DNA of 64,000 nucleotides. It comes from JAUYQR01 sp050632395 (GTDB lineage: Bacteria; Pseudomonadota; Alphaproteobacteria; Rhodobacterales; Rhodobacteraceae). Both the position numbers and the translations under genes were made by a program. The stretch's first letter is position 1. Each line of letters begins with the position of its first letter. The stretch spans positions 992,001-1,056,000 of the forward strand of contig NZ_CP192600.1 of NCBI RefSeq assembly GCF_050632395.1. Reading direction: 5' to 3'. Below, in pieces: positions 34,627 to 43,778 of this stretch. The notes under the pieces were generated by a model, which worked only from the letters and a program-made list of their open reading frames with translations, was not told the DNA's origin and did not search any database.

Positions 34627-36431
34627 TCAGCAGCGTCCAAGACTATCCCGTCAGCCACTATTTCAATCCGGACGGTGCGCAGCAGTTCTTCATCCCGAAG
34701 TATCAGCGCGAGTATGTCTGGCGCAGCGACAACTGGGAGGCGCTGTTCAACGATCTCGAGGATGCTCCAAGCGGCCATTTCCTAGGCTCGATCATCTGCG
34801 TCAACAACCAAAAGGACTCGATGGCGGGAAGCCGGCTGGAGTTGATCGACGGACAGCAGCGGTTCACGACCATCAGCCTGCTATTTTGCGCGCTCTATAG
34901 AAAGCTGAAGACCCATCCCGATCCTGATGACGATCTGACGGTTGAGTTGGTGAATCTAAAGAACCGGATCTTCCTTAAGGGGACGAACTCCTGGCGCTTT
35001 GAGCCGAGTGAGCAGGCCCAAAACAAGGCTGATTTTCAACGGATCCTCAGCGATCTGTTTCCCAAGCAAGTGTCCGCACCAAAGGGCCTGAAGAACTTCG
35101 GCAATCGACGCATTGCGAAGGCTTATGCCTATTTCACGGATCGCCTCGACGCGCTTAGCGACGCCCAAACCGTCGCACTTCTGGACAAGCTCAAGGCCGC
35201 GATCCTCGTGAAAATTGAGGTCCCAAGCCATTCTGACGCATTCGTTCTATTCGAGACCATCAACAATCGCGGCATTCCGCTGTCTGCGATTGACATCATC
35301 AAGAACAACCTCTTGTCCGAGCTCGACAAACGCGAAGGATACGGCATTGATCGAGCGTTCGAGGAGTGGAAGGATCTGATCGACCTTCTGCCGGAACCTG
35401 CCGCACAGGAACGCTTCCTTCGGCATCTCTACAATATGTTTAAATACCTCAAGTCGGTTGAAGTCAAAGGATGCTCAAGGGCGACGCGCTCGAACTTGAT
35501 AACCATCTACGACACTCTCTTGCGCAGGCGCCCGGTCTGGGTGTTTCAACAACTCCAGGACAAAGCAAAAACCTATTCCGCGTTGATCAATCCAGTCGAT
35601 GCCAAGGAAAAATGGGGCGATGCCACCAGCTTGGCACTTCAAGACCTCCATCGTCTCGGTGCTGCACCTGCCTATGCCTTCCTTGTCTGGGTCAGTCAGG
35701 TCGCGCAAAGCCAGGCATGGGATGAAGGACATGCTCTCCAGCAGACGGCCGCATATTTGACGCGCTGGTTCTTTTGGAGAAACCTGACAGACACGCCGGC
35801 GACGCGTGATCTCGATCCAATGTTTATGGAGTTGGTCAACGACCTTCTAGTCGATCTGCGAAGCGGCAAGTTTAGTGGATTACCTGATTTTTTAGAACGA
35901 ACGCGGGCATGGCTCCTCGAAAGGGCGCCATCTCAGGAAATCTGTGATGCACGACTGGCGGGGGATGTGTATCTCGAAAACTATGAAGCAACCCGCTTCG
36001 TGCTCTGCAAGCTTGAAGAAGCCCACCAGACCAAAGAAACGAAACGCGACCTTTGGGCCCAAGACTCCCACGGACGGCCGGTATTTACGGTAGAGCACAT
36101 TCTGCCAAAGACCGAAAACTTGGCGGCTGGCTGGGTCACGATGCTCGAATTAAACGGGAAGGCCTCCTCCGATACAATAAGACAGCGCTGCGCACATAAT
36201 CTCGGAAATCTCACTCTAAGTGGGTACAATTCGAAACTCGGCACGATGGAATATTCAAGAAAACGTGACAGAAAGAACGATTCTGGTGACTTCATCGGTT
36301 ATAGGAATGGGCTGTATCTGAATGCCTCTCTTGCACAGCGTTCTGAGTGGAATGAAGCGGCGATCCTAGAGCGTTCAGAAGTATTGATCAAAGAGGTCAA
36401 ATCAATTCTTGGGCTAAGGGAAAACCCATGA
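34623..36431 (+). CDS. DUF262/DUF1524 protein (GmrSD-like, BrxU-like) inside the BREX operon
   Basis: 602 residues. The N-terminal DUF262 (ParB/sulfiredoxin-like) domain has IPKYQREYVWRSDNWEALFNDL and LELIDGQQRFTTISLLF with the DGQQR motif. The C-terminal DUF1524 His-Me/HNH nuclease has VEHILPKTE and HNLGNLTLSGYNSKLG. This is the architecture of type IV restriction enzymes GmrSD/BrxU, which use NTP hydrolysis to cut phage DNA with modified bases. Four-nt overlaps with pglX and pglZ place it firmly in the BREX transcript. Modified-DNA specificity is inferred from the family. Confidence 0.85.
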   Translation: MISSVQDYPVSHYFNPDGAQQFFIPKYQREYVWRSDNWEALFNDLEDAPSGHFLGSIICVNNQKDSMAGSRLELIDGQQRFTTISLLFCALYRKLKTHPDPDDDLTVELVNLKNRIFLKGTNSWRFEPSEQAQNKADFQRILSDLFPKQVSAPKGLKNFGNRRIAKAYAYFTDRLDALSDAQTVALLDKLKAAILVKIEVPSHSDAFVLFETINNRGIPLSAIDIIKNNLLSELDKREGYGIDRAFEEWKDLIDLLPEPAAQERFLRHLYNMFKYLKSVEVKGCSRATRSNLITIYDTLLRRRPVWVFQQLQDKAKTYSALINPVDAKEKWGDATSLALQDLHRLGAAPAYAFLVWVSQVAQSQAWDEGHALQQTAAYLTRWFFWRNLTDTPATRDLDPMFMELVNDLLVDLRSGKFSGLPDFLERTRAWLLERAPSQEICDARLAGDVYLENYEATRFVLCKLEEAHQTKETKRDLWAQDSHGRPVFTVEHILPKTENLAAGWVTMLELNGKASSDTIRQRCAHNLGNLTLSGYNSKLGTMEYSRKRDRKNDSGDFIGYRNGLYLNASLAQRSEWNEAAILERSEVLIKEVKSILGLRENP

Positions 36432-38956
36432 GTATTGCCGCCTTCATCCGTGACACCGTCTTTCGCCCTCGCCTTCTGCAGGCGGGCTGCATGGTCGTCT
36501 ACGACCCCGATCGCCGGTACCATGACCTGTGCTTAGGACTTGGCGATGACCGGGTCCGTGTGATTGACGCCTCTGAAAGCAGTATCGAGAGCCGCCAGGA
36601 AGCGATCATGGCCCTGCGTGAAGTCGGCAAGGCGAAGCGTGAGATTGACGCGTTGGTGGTCTATGTGCCCCAGCAGCGCACGGAAACCGATGAAGAAAAG
36701 CAGGGCGACCCCTTTTCAATATATGCGCAGATTGGGGCGGTTTTTCCCCGGGACGACGGTGACGACTATCTGAGCCTATGTCTGAGAGCGAAGCCAGACC
36801 ATGCGACGGAAATCCGTCGAGTCTTCGCGGGCTCCCCAAACGGACCTCCCTTTGCTGTCATTGACGCAATAGGGGGCGGAGCAAGTTGGCCTCAGCTAAG
36901 GGCGGCATTGAGGGTCGAGTCTGGACGAGAAATATTAAGTGCTCTCCTGGCGCCGAGCTCTCGGCAAGCAGACGCTTTGAAGGCGCAAGACGGTTGGAGC
37001 GACGAAGCCCGTGAGTTTCTCCGCTCAACTTTGGGGATGGCCGTCAAGACCCGTGGGAAGTCGTGGACATCCATCGCCGACGAACTGTGGCGGTTTGTCC
37101 TTTTCAGCGAGTTTGTTTTTGATCTCCCAGTTTCCCTGCCAGAGGCCCTCAAAGGGGTCCCTAGCTCACCGATCGAAGCGAAGCCGATCATCGAAGATGT
37201 ATGCGATCAGTTGCGCGCCAATCCAGCCACCAGGGACCTCTATATCGAACGGGCGGAGGCAATCGAAGTTGAACTTGCACTTCCTGAACAGTGCATTGAC
37301 ATCGATGACCTAGGCGAACGCGACACCTTTCCTTTTGAAGAGCGCACTTTCCTCAAGGCGGCGATCAAAGGCATCTCCGCCAATGAAACGGACGTGACGC
37401 GCAGCATAATCAGCCGTCACAAGAACTCCGTTTGGCTCCGCAAGGGTGAGAGCCAGGCGCAGTGGGAACTGATCAGATCGGGCCTCGCGCTTATTGAATG
37501 CTGCGACGACAACGAGCGAGAGCTACTGGAGCAGGCCCGATCGCAGGAAGGACTGATCGATTTCTATCTCGGAAGCTTGAGGGAGGCGGACAGACTGCAG
37601 CGCGAATTCGAGCAGGCGGTCGGTGAGTTTCTCGACCACCACAGCATTATGCAGGAGGTTATTGACCAAGCGAGATCTCGATACAGTCGCCTGTCAGAAA
37701 AGGTCCAGGCGATCTTTGTCAGGCACATAGAGAGTGCCGGTTGGCCGCCTGAAGGAAGACTGGCGAACGCAGATGTCTATGACCGGATTCTTTCAGAGCG
37801 GCTGAAGGAAGACGGCCGAAAAGTTGCTTACTTGCTGGTCGACGCCCTACGCTATGAGCTCGGCGTTACGCTGGAAAAGCAGCTTTCTGAAGATGGGCCA
37901 GTTGAGCTTCACGCTGCCTACGCACAATTGCCGACAATAACCCTTGTTGGCATGGCAAGCCTGCTCCCTGGCGCTCGCACACAGTTGTCACTCACGCTCG
38001 AAGGCGACGTTATGGTCCCGAAACTGGGCGACGTGAGCGTTGGCAACGTGACTCAGAGAATGGATGTCTTCCGCAAGCGACTTGGGGATCGCTTTCAGGA
38101 AATGCCTTTGAGCGATTTCGTTCGAGGGACGCCAAGGATCACCTCAACAGTCAATCTTCTCGTCCTCCGTTCAACTGAGATTGACAGCCAACTTGAGAGC
38201 AACCCTGAGACGACACTTGGTCTGATCCCTGGCACTCTGAAACTTATTCGCGTCGCACTTCACAAGCTTAGAGGGATGGGTTTTACAGAAGCCGTAATAG
38301 CTACGGATCACGGCTTCTTTCTCAACGGTCACGCTGGCGCCGGTGATGTTTGCATCAAGCCGCAGGGCAATTGGTTGCAGAACGCACATGATCGAGCCCT
38401 TCTAGGAAGTGGAAACGCTGACGCCCATAGCGTTGTCATCAACTCCGAAAAACTCGGCATAAGAGGAAACTACCCGCAAGTCGCTCTGCCAAAGAGTATG
38501 GCCCCCTACCGAGCAGGTCACCTTTACTTTCATGGGGGAGCCTCCCTATCGGAGGCCGTCGTCCCGGTACTGGTTGCGCGGCTCGACAAAAAGGAACCTG
38601 TGGGCGCTGCCAGAACGACGGTGGAGCTCACTTACAAGAGCGGCGCAAAACGCATCACGACGAGAGTTCCCGTTGTCGAAATCGGCTTATTGTCTGACGA
38701 CATGTTTGCTCAGGGGGAGGCGATCGAAGTATTGATCGAAGCCCAAGACGCGAAGGGGAATGTGGTCGGCGAGCCAAGAGGGGGTGGGGATGTTAACCCT
38801 GCAACACGCACAGTCACTCTGACCGCGGGCCAGCGAAAGCAGATTGCCCTGCGGATGGATCCTGACTTCGAGGGGAAATTCACCATAAGAGTCCTGAACC
38901 CAACCACTCTGGCAATCCTCAGCGCCCTTCAGCTTGAGACGGATTACACCGTATGA
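36428..38956 (+). CDS. pglZ: BREX-1 PglZ (alkaline-phosphatase-superfamily protein)
   Basis: 842-residue PglZ of the type I BREX kind. The PglZ domain has KVAYLLVDALRYELGVTLEK near residues 465-485, with the metal-binding Asp, and later AVIATDHGFFLN near 620 with Asp-His. The C-terminal part is beta-rich. Homologues are predicted or shown to be metal-dependent phosphodiesterases that nick DNA. Length is normal for the class. Both ends overlap neighbours by 4 nt. Confidence 0.92.
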   Translation: MSIAAFIRDTVFRPRLLQAGCMVVYDPDRRYHDLCLGLGDDRVRVIDASESSIESRQEAIMALREVGKAKREIDALVVYVPQQRTETDEEKQGDPFSIYAQIGAVFPRDDGDDYLSLCLRAKPDHATEIRRVFAGSPNGPPFAVIDAIGGGASWPQLRAALRVESGREILSALLAPSSRQADALKAQDGWSDEAREFLRSTLGMAVKTRGKSWTSIADELWRFVLFSEFVFDLPVSLPEALKGVPSSPIEAKPIIEDVCDQLRANPATRDLYIERAEAIEVELALPEQCIDIDDLGERDTFPFEERTFLKAAIKGISANETDVTRSIISRHKNSVWLRKGESQAQWELIRSGLALIECCDDNERELLEQARSQEGLIDFYLGSLREADRLQREFEQAVGEFLDHHSIMQEVIDQARSRYSRLSEKVQAIFVRHIESAGWPPEGRLANADVYDRILSERLKEDGRKVAYLLVDALRYELGVTLEKQLSEDGPVELHAAYAQLPTITLVGMASLLPGARTQLSLTLEGDVMVPKLGDVSVGNVTQRMDVFRKRLGDRFQEMPLSDFVRGTPRITSTVNLLVLRSTEIDSQLESNPETTLGLIPGTLKLIRVALHKLRGMGFTEAVIATDHGFFLNGHAGAGDVCIKPQGNWLQNAHDRALLGSGNADAHSVVINSEKLGIRGNYPQVALPKSMAPYRAGHLYFHGGASLSEAVVPVLVARLDKKEPVGAARTTVELTYKSGAKRITTRVPVVEIGLLSDDMFAQGEAIEVLIEAQDAKGNVVGEPRGGGDVNPATRTVTLTAGQRKQIALRMDPDFEGKFTIRVLNPTTLAILSALQLETDYTV

Positions 38957-41028
38957 AAGACATGGATGAACTCGACCGGCACTTAACATCGACCTTCGAT
39001 GGAAAGGTCGTTCGGAAGGATCTCCTCCATCGGATCAAGAAGGGGACGAACGTACCAACGTTCGTGCTCGAGTTCCTCTTAGCTCGCTACTGTGCGAGCG
39101 ACGATCAGGCTGAAATGGACGCCGGCATGGAGGCTGTCCTCGCAACTCTGCAAGACAACTATGTGAGGCCGGACGAAGCAAACGCCGCTCAGTCGAAGGT
39201 GGCGACGAAAGGAAAGCACCGCTTCATAGATAAGGTGCACGTGCGATATGTAGAGAAAGAAAAGAGGCATTGGGCCTCCCTAGAGAACTTCAACTCGCAG
39301 CGCATCGCGATTGGAGAAAAGTTCTATCGCGACAATGAGAGACTTCTTGAGGGTGGAATTTGGGCGGAAGTGACGCTCTCACATAATGAGATCGAGGACG
39401 ACGACTACGCCTTCTACATAGAAGACCTACGGCCGATCCAACTGTCACGCTTCGATTTCGCGCAGTATACGGAAGGACGCAACAGCTTTACTCGCGATGA
39501 ATGGCTCGACGTTATCATGAGATCGGTTGGGCTGGAGCCTTCGAAGCTTTCTAAACGGATTAAAATGCATTATGTGGCACGCCTCGCGCCGCTTGTTGAG
39601 CCGAACTATAATTACATAGAGCTCGGCCCTCGGGGGACGGGAAAGTCGTATTTCTTCAGTGAATTTTCTCCGTATGCGACCCTCATTTCAGGCGGGCAAG
39701 CAACAAAGGCGACGCTCTTCTACAACAATGCTCGCCGGAAAGTGGGTCTCGTCGGCTTTTGGGATACCGTTGCGTTTGATGAAGTGGGCGGGATTAAGGT
39801 CCGCGATCCGGATACGATCCAGATTATGAAGGACTTTATGGCGAATGGTCGATTTTCGCGTGGCGCAGAAGTTATTGCCGATGCAAGCCTCAGTTTTGTA
39901 GGTAATATCGACCTATCGGTGAGCCAGGTCGTAAATTCTCCAGTATACGATCTCTTCCAGCCGCTCCCACCAGAACTCGATTTGGCGATAATGGACCGTT
40001 TTGCAGCCTACATTCCGGGTTGGGAGATGCCGAAGAATAGCAGCGCTTTTCTGACGAGCAGATATGGATTTATTACTGACTACCTTGCAGAAGCGTTTCA
40101 TTATCAGTTTAAGCACACGAACCGATACGAAGAAGTCGGCCGCCGTGTGCGCCTTGGGAAGGCCGTCGAGGGGCGCGATGAAAAGGGTATTAAGAAAACT
40201 CTATCGGCTTTCCTGAAAATTCTACATCCGAGTGGTCCGCCGAGTGATGACGAATTTGAAGAGTATGTGGCTTTTGCGATTGAGTATCGACGCCGCGTCA
40301 AGGAGCAGATGAATAAGCGGAAGCCTGATGATGAATTTGCATTGATTAATCTCTCCTACATCGCCTCTGACGGAAAAGAGGTCATCGTCTATTGCCCAGA
40401 GTCGAAGGGGGTTGACGCTACACAGCAGCCGACGCGGAGGAAATTGAGCGGATCAAATGCCTTAGGCTTTCAACATGCAGAAGTGCCGGTGGCAGTAGAC
40501 GAAGCAAAAGCTTCAGTCGCATCGCCGGAACCTGCAGAAGCGCCGAATTTGCCTGCTGATCGTGAGCAGCATTTCACAATTATGTATGGGGATAGTGGTC
40601 ACAGTTACGAGTCGATCATTGGGCCGTACCTTCAGGGCGCGCGCGCTGTCGTAATTGAGGACCCCTACATTCGTCATCAGCATCAAATACACAACTTCGT
40701 TCGGTTTTGCGAGACTGTCATAAGATCCGGCACCATAAAGAAGATCGATTTGGTTACAGGGTATGATGACAAAACACAGTTGGTTGAGATTCAGGAACGG
40801 CTTGACGATTTAAAGCAGAGTTTGCTGGAAGTAGATGTTGTTCTAGAGGTTAGCCTTAACCCCAATATGCACGACCGCGAAATTCGTCTTGATAATGGTT
40901 GGACAATTAAAATTGGGCGCGGCTTGGATTTTTATCAGCGTCCGAGCAGTTGGTTTGAGATCGGTGCGCATGATTTGAGCTTGCGCAAATGCCTCGAGAC
41001 GAAGGTAGATATATTCAAGCTCGGGTAA
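38953..41028 (+). CDS. brxL: BREX AAA+ protein BrxL with MITD1-like C-terminal domain
   Basis: 691 residues. The N-terminal and AAA+ parts match BrxL: IELGPRGTGKSYFFSEFS (Walker A near residue 228), DTVAFDEVGGIKVRDPDTIQ (Walker B), FMANGRFSRG and GNID sensor. After a Pro/Ala/Glu-rich linker (about 510-535) the C-terminus (about 538-691) has MYGDSGHSYESIIGPYLQGA, IEDPYIRHQHQIHNFVRFCE and HDREIRLDNGWTIKIGRGLD, ending CLETKVDIF. I recognise these as the C-terminal phospholipase-D-like fold of eukaryotic MITD1. The usual Lon-protease motifs of longer BrxL proteins are not seen. Last gene of the BREX operon. Confidence 0.85.
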   Translation: MKDMDELDRHLTSTFDGKVVRKDLLHRIKKGTNVPTFVLEFLLARYCASDDQAEMDAGMEAVLATLQDNYVRPDEANAAQSKVATKGKHRFIDKVHVRYVEKEKRHWASLENFNSQRIAIGEKFYRDNERLLEGGIWAEVTLSHNEIEDDDYAFYIEDLRPIQLSRFDFAQYTEGRNSFTRDEWLDVIMRSVGLEPSKLSKRIKMHYVARLAPLVEPNYNYIELGPRGTGKSYFFSEFSPYATLISGGQATKATLFYNNARRKVGLVGFWDTVAFDEVGGIKVRDPDTIQIMKDFMANGRFSRGAEVIADASLSFVGNIDLSVSQVVNSPVYDLFQPLPPELDLAIMDRFAAYIPGWEMPKNSSAFLTSRYGFITDYLAEAFHYQFKHTNRYEEVGRRVRLGKAVEGRDEKGIKKTLSAFLKILHPSGPPSDDEFEEYVAFAIEYRRRVKEQMNKRKPDDEFALINLSYIASDGKEVIVYCPESKGVDATQQPTRRKLSGSNALGFQHAEVPVAVDEAKASVASPEPAEAPNLPADREQHFTIMYGDSGHSYESIIGPYLQGARAVVIEDPYIRHQHQIHNFVRFCETVIRSGTIKKIDLVTGYDDKTQLVEIQERLDDLKQSLLEVDVVLEVSLNPNMHDREIRLDNGWTIKIGRGLDFYQRPSSWFEIGAHDLSLRKCLETKVDIFKLG

Positions 41029-41165
41029 GCACACGAGGGTATGGGCGATCTGCTTCTAATCGGCAAAAGGACATTGGGTACCCCTCTGCGATGGAAATTA
41101 GAGCGTCTAGAGACGGAACCGAACACATGAGTTCAGGATGGTCTCGATGATCCCGCAGAGATACG

Positions 41166-43778
41166 TCAGGTGTCGAGCAGCGATGCTGGCTTGGTCATCG
41201 TCAGCGCTGCACCACCCAAATCCCGGAACGCCCGCTGGCGGCAGCTCAGCACGATGATCTGCTGGTCCGCCGCTTGCGCGTGAAGCGCGTCGAACATCTT
41301 CTCGATCCGGTCGTCGTCTGTATAGACGAGCGCGTCATCGAAGATGATTGGGGCGTGGTGTCCACGCGCCGCGAGAAGGCGCGCGAATGCGAGGCGAACG
41401 AGGAGGGCGATCTGTTCCTGTGTTCCGCCTGAAAGGATCGAAAGCGGTTCCTCAAGCCCATCGCGGACAAGGGCAGTCGGAAGCAGAGTTTCTCCGTCGA
41501 AGCGTAGTTCGGCGCCGGGCCAAAGAAGGCGCAACAGCGGTCGAAGCTCGGTGAGAACCGGCTCGAAGTAACGGTCACGAGCCTCGTCGCGTGCGGTCGC
41601 TAGGGCAGTGGCCAGCTCCTGCAGCACGGCCACCTCGAACCGAATGTGCGAAAGGGTTTCCTCGGCAGCTAATAGGCGGGCCGTGATGTCGGCCAGTTCC
41701 TCCATCACGCCTTCGCCTGAGTGAATGTTGATCTCCGTGTCAAGCGATGCGCGCTCGTTCTGGAGCCGCTGGATTTCGGCGGTTGCGCTTTCGACGACCG
41801 AACGGGCACGAGCCAAGGTTGCTTCTGCCGCCGAGCGGTCAGGCGCGGCCTCGGCAAGGCTTGCATGCCCGCTTCGGGCTGCAATGAGCGCATCGGATGC
41901 CTTTGCCAGTTCCGGCAGGATCGTCAGTTCGGGGTCGGTCCCGAAGGTGGCAAGAGTGGCATCGGTCTGAACCAACGCGGCCGCCAGCCCCTCTGCTTTG
42001 ACCGTGGCGCGCACCTCGGCCTGACGCAGCCGCTCTGCCTCGGCGCGTGCTAGGTCGTGTGCCGCTTGCGCGTCGTTCAGCACGCTTGTTGCTGTCCCGG
42101 CCGCCAGCTGCGCCTCGGCGACGGTGGGCACGCCTGCGCGCGGGGCGAGGTCTTCTGGCAGGGCATCAAGCTCGGCTTCAAGGGCAGCGAGCCCCTGTGG
42201 GGCGAGCGATTTCAGCGCGGTGTCGAGGTGGCGCAGGGCTGAGATGGCCTCGGCCCGCGCAGCGGCCTGAGCCTGCGCTGTGGCGAGGTCCGGCACGGCT
42301 AGGCGCGACAGTGCGGCGGAAAGGGCGGCTTCGGCCGTGTCGAGCGCGCTGCTGTCTTTTCCCGCGCCTGGTGCGAGGGTGAAGTGACCGAGGCCGGGCA
42401 TGTCGAAACGGGTGTCGGAGAGGATCGCCATTGGAGTGTCGGGAACCGGCTTGCCTTCGCTGGTCACGCGCATTGCGCCGCTGTGGTGGAAGGTGACGCG
42501 CGGTGCGCTACGGTTGCGAAGGGCGCGCTGCACGTCGGCTTCCTGCGCGAGGGACTGGAGCGGCGCGATGTCCTTCGCCTCGGGCCCCGATGCGGCCGCC
42601 TTGGCAAGGGGCACGCGTTGTGCCGACAGCGTTTTGGCTTGTTCCAATCGGCCGGCAAGTTCGGTGCGGCGGACTGCAGCGGCCTTGGTGGCCTCGGCGC
42701 GGTGCGCTTCGGACAGCAGAGCGTCGGCATCGCCTTTGGCGATACGGGCAGCAGTCAGCGCGGCAGCGCAGGGGGAGAAGGCGGCGTCGGCTGTTTCCGC
42801 GGCAGCTTTCGCGACGCCCGCGGCGGTTTGCGCTGCGGCGAGGGCTAAGGCCGCGCGGGCCTGGTCTGCCTGTGCGCGGTGCAGTGCGGAAAGGCGTTCT
42901 GCCAAGGTCTTTTGCGCAAGCTCGGCGCTGCGCAGGTGTGCCGCGGAGGAGGCGAGGGCGTCGGCATGGCGCTTGGCTTCCTCGAAGCGACGGGTCGCCT
43001 CGTCAAGCCGTTGCTGCCGCGCCTCGACTGCGTCACGGGCGGTCAGGTCAGCAAGCGATTTGATAACCTCCCGTCGCTTGGCAAGCGCGGCAATCAGCCG
43101 GCCCGCGGTCGCTTCGAGAGAGGCCTTCTTTAGGGTGAGTTCCTCCACCGCGATCTCCGCTTGCGACAGGGGTTTGTCCTTTGCCGCCTTCCCAGTAGGG
43201 CTGAGATACTTCGCCAGGTCGTCGCGCGTTCTGGCAATGGCGCGGTCCATTCGGCGTCCCCCGGTCAGCGCTTCGACTTCGCCTGCGACCGAGGTCATCA
43301 GGTTGCGGCGTGCGGTCTTTGCGGCTTCACGGTCCTTTGCGCTGTCGCCGTCGCCTTCAAGCCGGGTCAATCCCTGACGCACCCAAAGGAGGCCGGATGG
43401 ACCGCCTTCACCGCCAGACTGCACCAGTTTGGAGATGAAAGCCTCCGCTTCGTCGGCTTGCGCGATCAAGGTGGCGCCGCGGTGAACGGTGGCCTGCGGC
43501 TTGCCCAGCCAGCGCTTGGTGAGCATGTGGCGGCCTTCGGGCAGATCCACTTCGAGTGTGATGCACGGAGAACCGCCGACATGCGGGCGCAGCGCCATGA
43601 TCTCCTTCGACTTGGAGCGATGGGGCTGGAAGAACAACGCCTGCAATGCGTCGAAGAGGGTGGATTTGCCAAACTCGTTCGGCGCGCAAAGCACGTTGAG
43701 GCCGGGTCCTATCCCGTCAATGCGAACGGGCTGGATGAAGCGGCGAATGTCACTGAGTTCGATGGAGATCAGTTTCAT
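41166..43778 (-). CDS. SbcC/Rad50/YhaN-like AAA ATPase
   Basis: 870 residues of SMC-like layout. Walker A APNEFGKSTLFDAL is at about 32-45. Two long Ala/Glu/Arg-rich coiled-coil arms run from about 180 to 710, with no clear CxxC zinc hook. At the C-terminus lie the signature ILSGGTQEQIALLVRLAFARLL, Walker B APIIFDDALVYTD and the H-loop IVLSCRQR. Partner of the overlapping nuclease gene (4 nt), as in YhaN/YhaO and SbcC/SbcD. A DNA-end processing or defence role is inferred from the family. Confidence 0.88.
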   Translation of the reverse strand: MKLISIELSDIRRFIQPVRIDGIGPGLNVLCAPNEFGKSTLFDALQALFFQPHRSKSKEIMALRPHVGGSPCITLEVDLPEGRHMLTKRWLGKPQATVHRGATLIAQADEAEAFISKLVQSGGEGGPSGLLWVRQGLTRLEGDGDSAKDREAAKTARRNLMTSVAGEVEALTGGRRMDRAIARTRDDLAKYLSPTGKAAKDKPLSQAEIAVEELTLKKASLEATAGRLIAALAKRREVIKSLADLTARDAVEARQQRLDEATRRFEEAKRHADALASSAAHLRSAELAQKTLAERLSALHRAQADQARAALALAAAQTAAGVAKAAAETADAAFSPCAAALTAARIAKGDADALLSEAHRAEATKAAAVRRTELAGRLEQAKTLSAQRVPLAKAAASGPEAKDIAPLQSLAQEADVQRALRNRSAPRVTFHHSGAMRVTSEGKPVPDTPMAILSDTRFDMPGLGHFTLAPGAGKDSSALDTAEAALSAALSRLAVPDLATAQAQAAARAEAISALRHLDTALKSLAPQGLAALEAELDALPEDLAPRAGVPTVAEAQLAAGTATSVLNDAQAAHDLARAEAERLRQAEVRATVKAEGLAAALVQTDATLATFGTDPELTILPELAKASDALIAARSGHASLAEAAPDRSAAEATLARARSVVESATAEIQRLQNERASLDTEINIHSGEGVMEELADITARLLAAEETLSHIRFEVAVLQELATALATARDEARDRYFEPVLTELRPLLRLLWPGAELRFDGETLLPTALVRDGLEEPLSILSGGTQEQIALLVRLAFARLLAARGHHAPIIFDDALVYTDDDRIEKMFDALHAQAADQQIIVLSCRQRAFRDLGGAALTMTKPASLLDT

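Noticed and set aside
42400..43377. 325-codon plus-strand Ala/Ser/Arg-rich frame opposite the SbcC-like gene
   Set aside because: Low-complexity shadow of the Ala-rich coiled coil on the minus strand.
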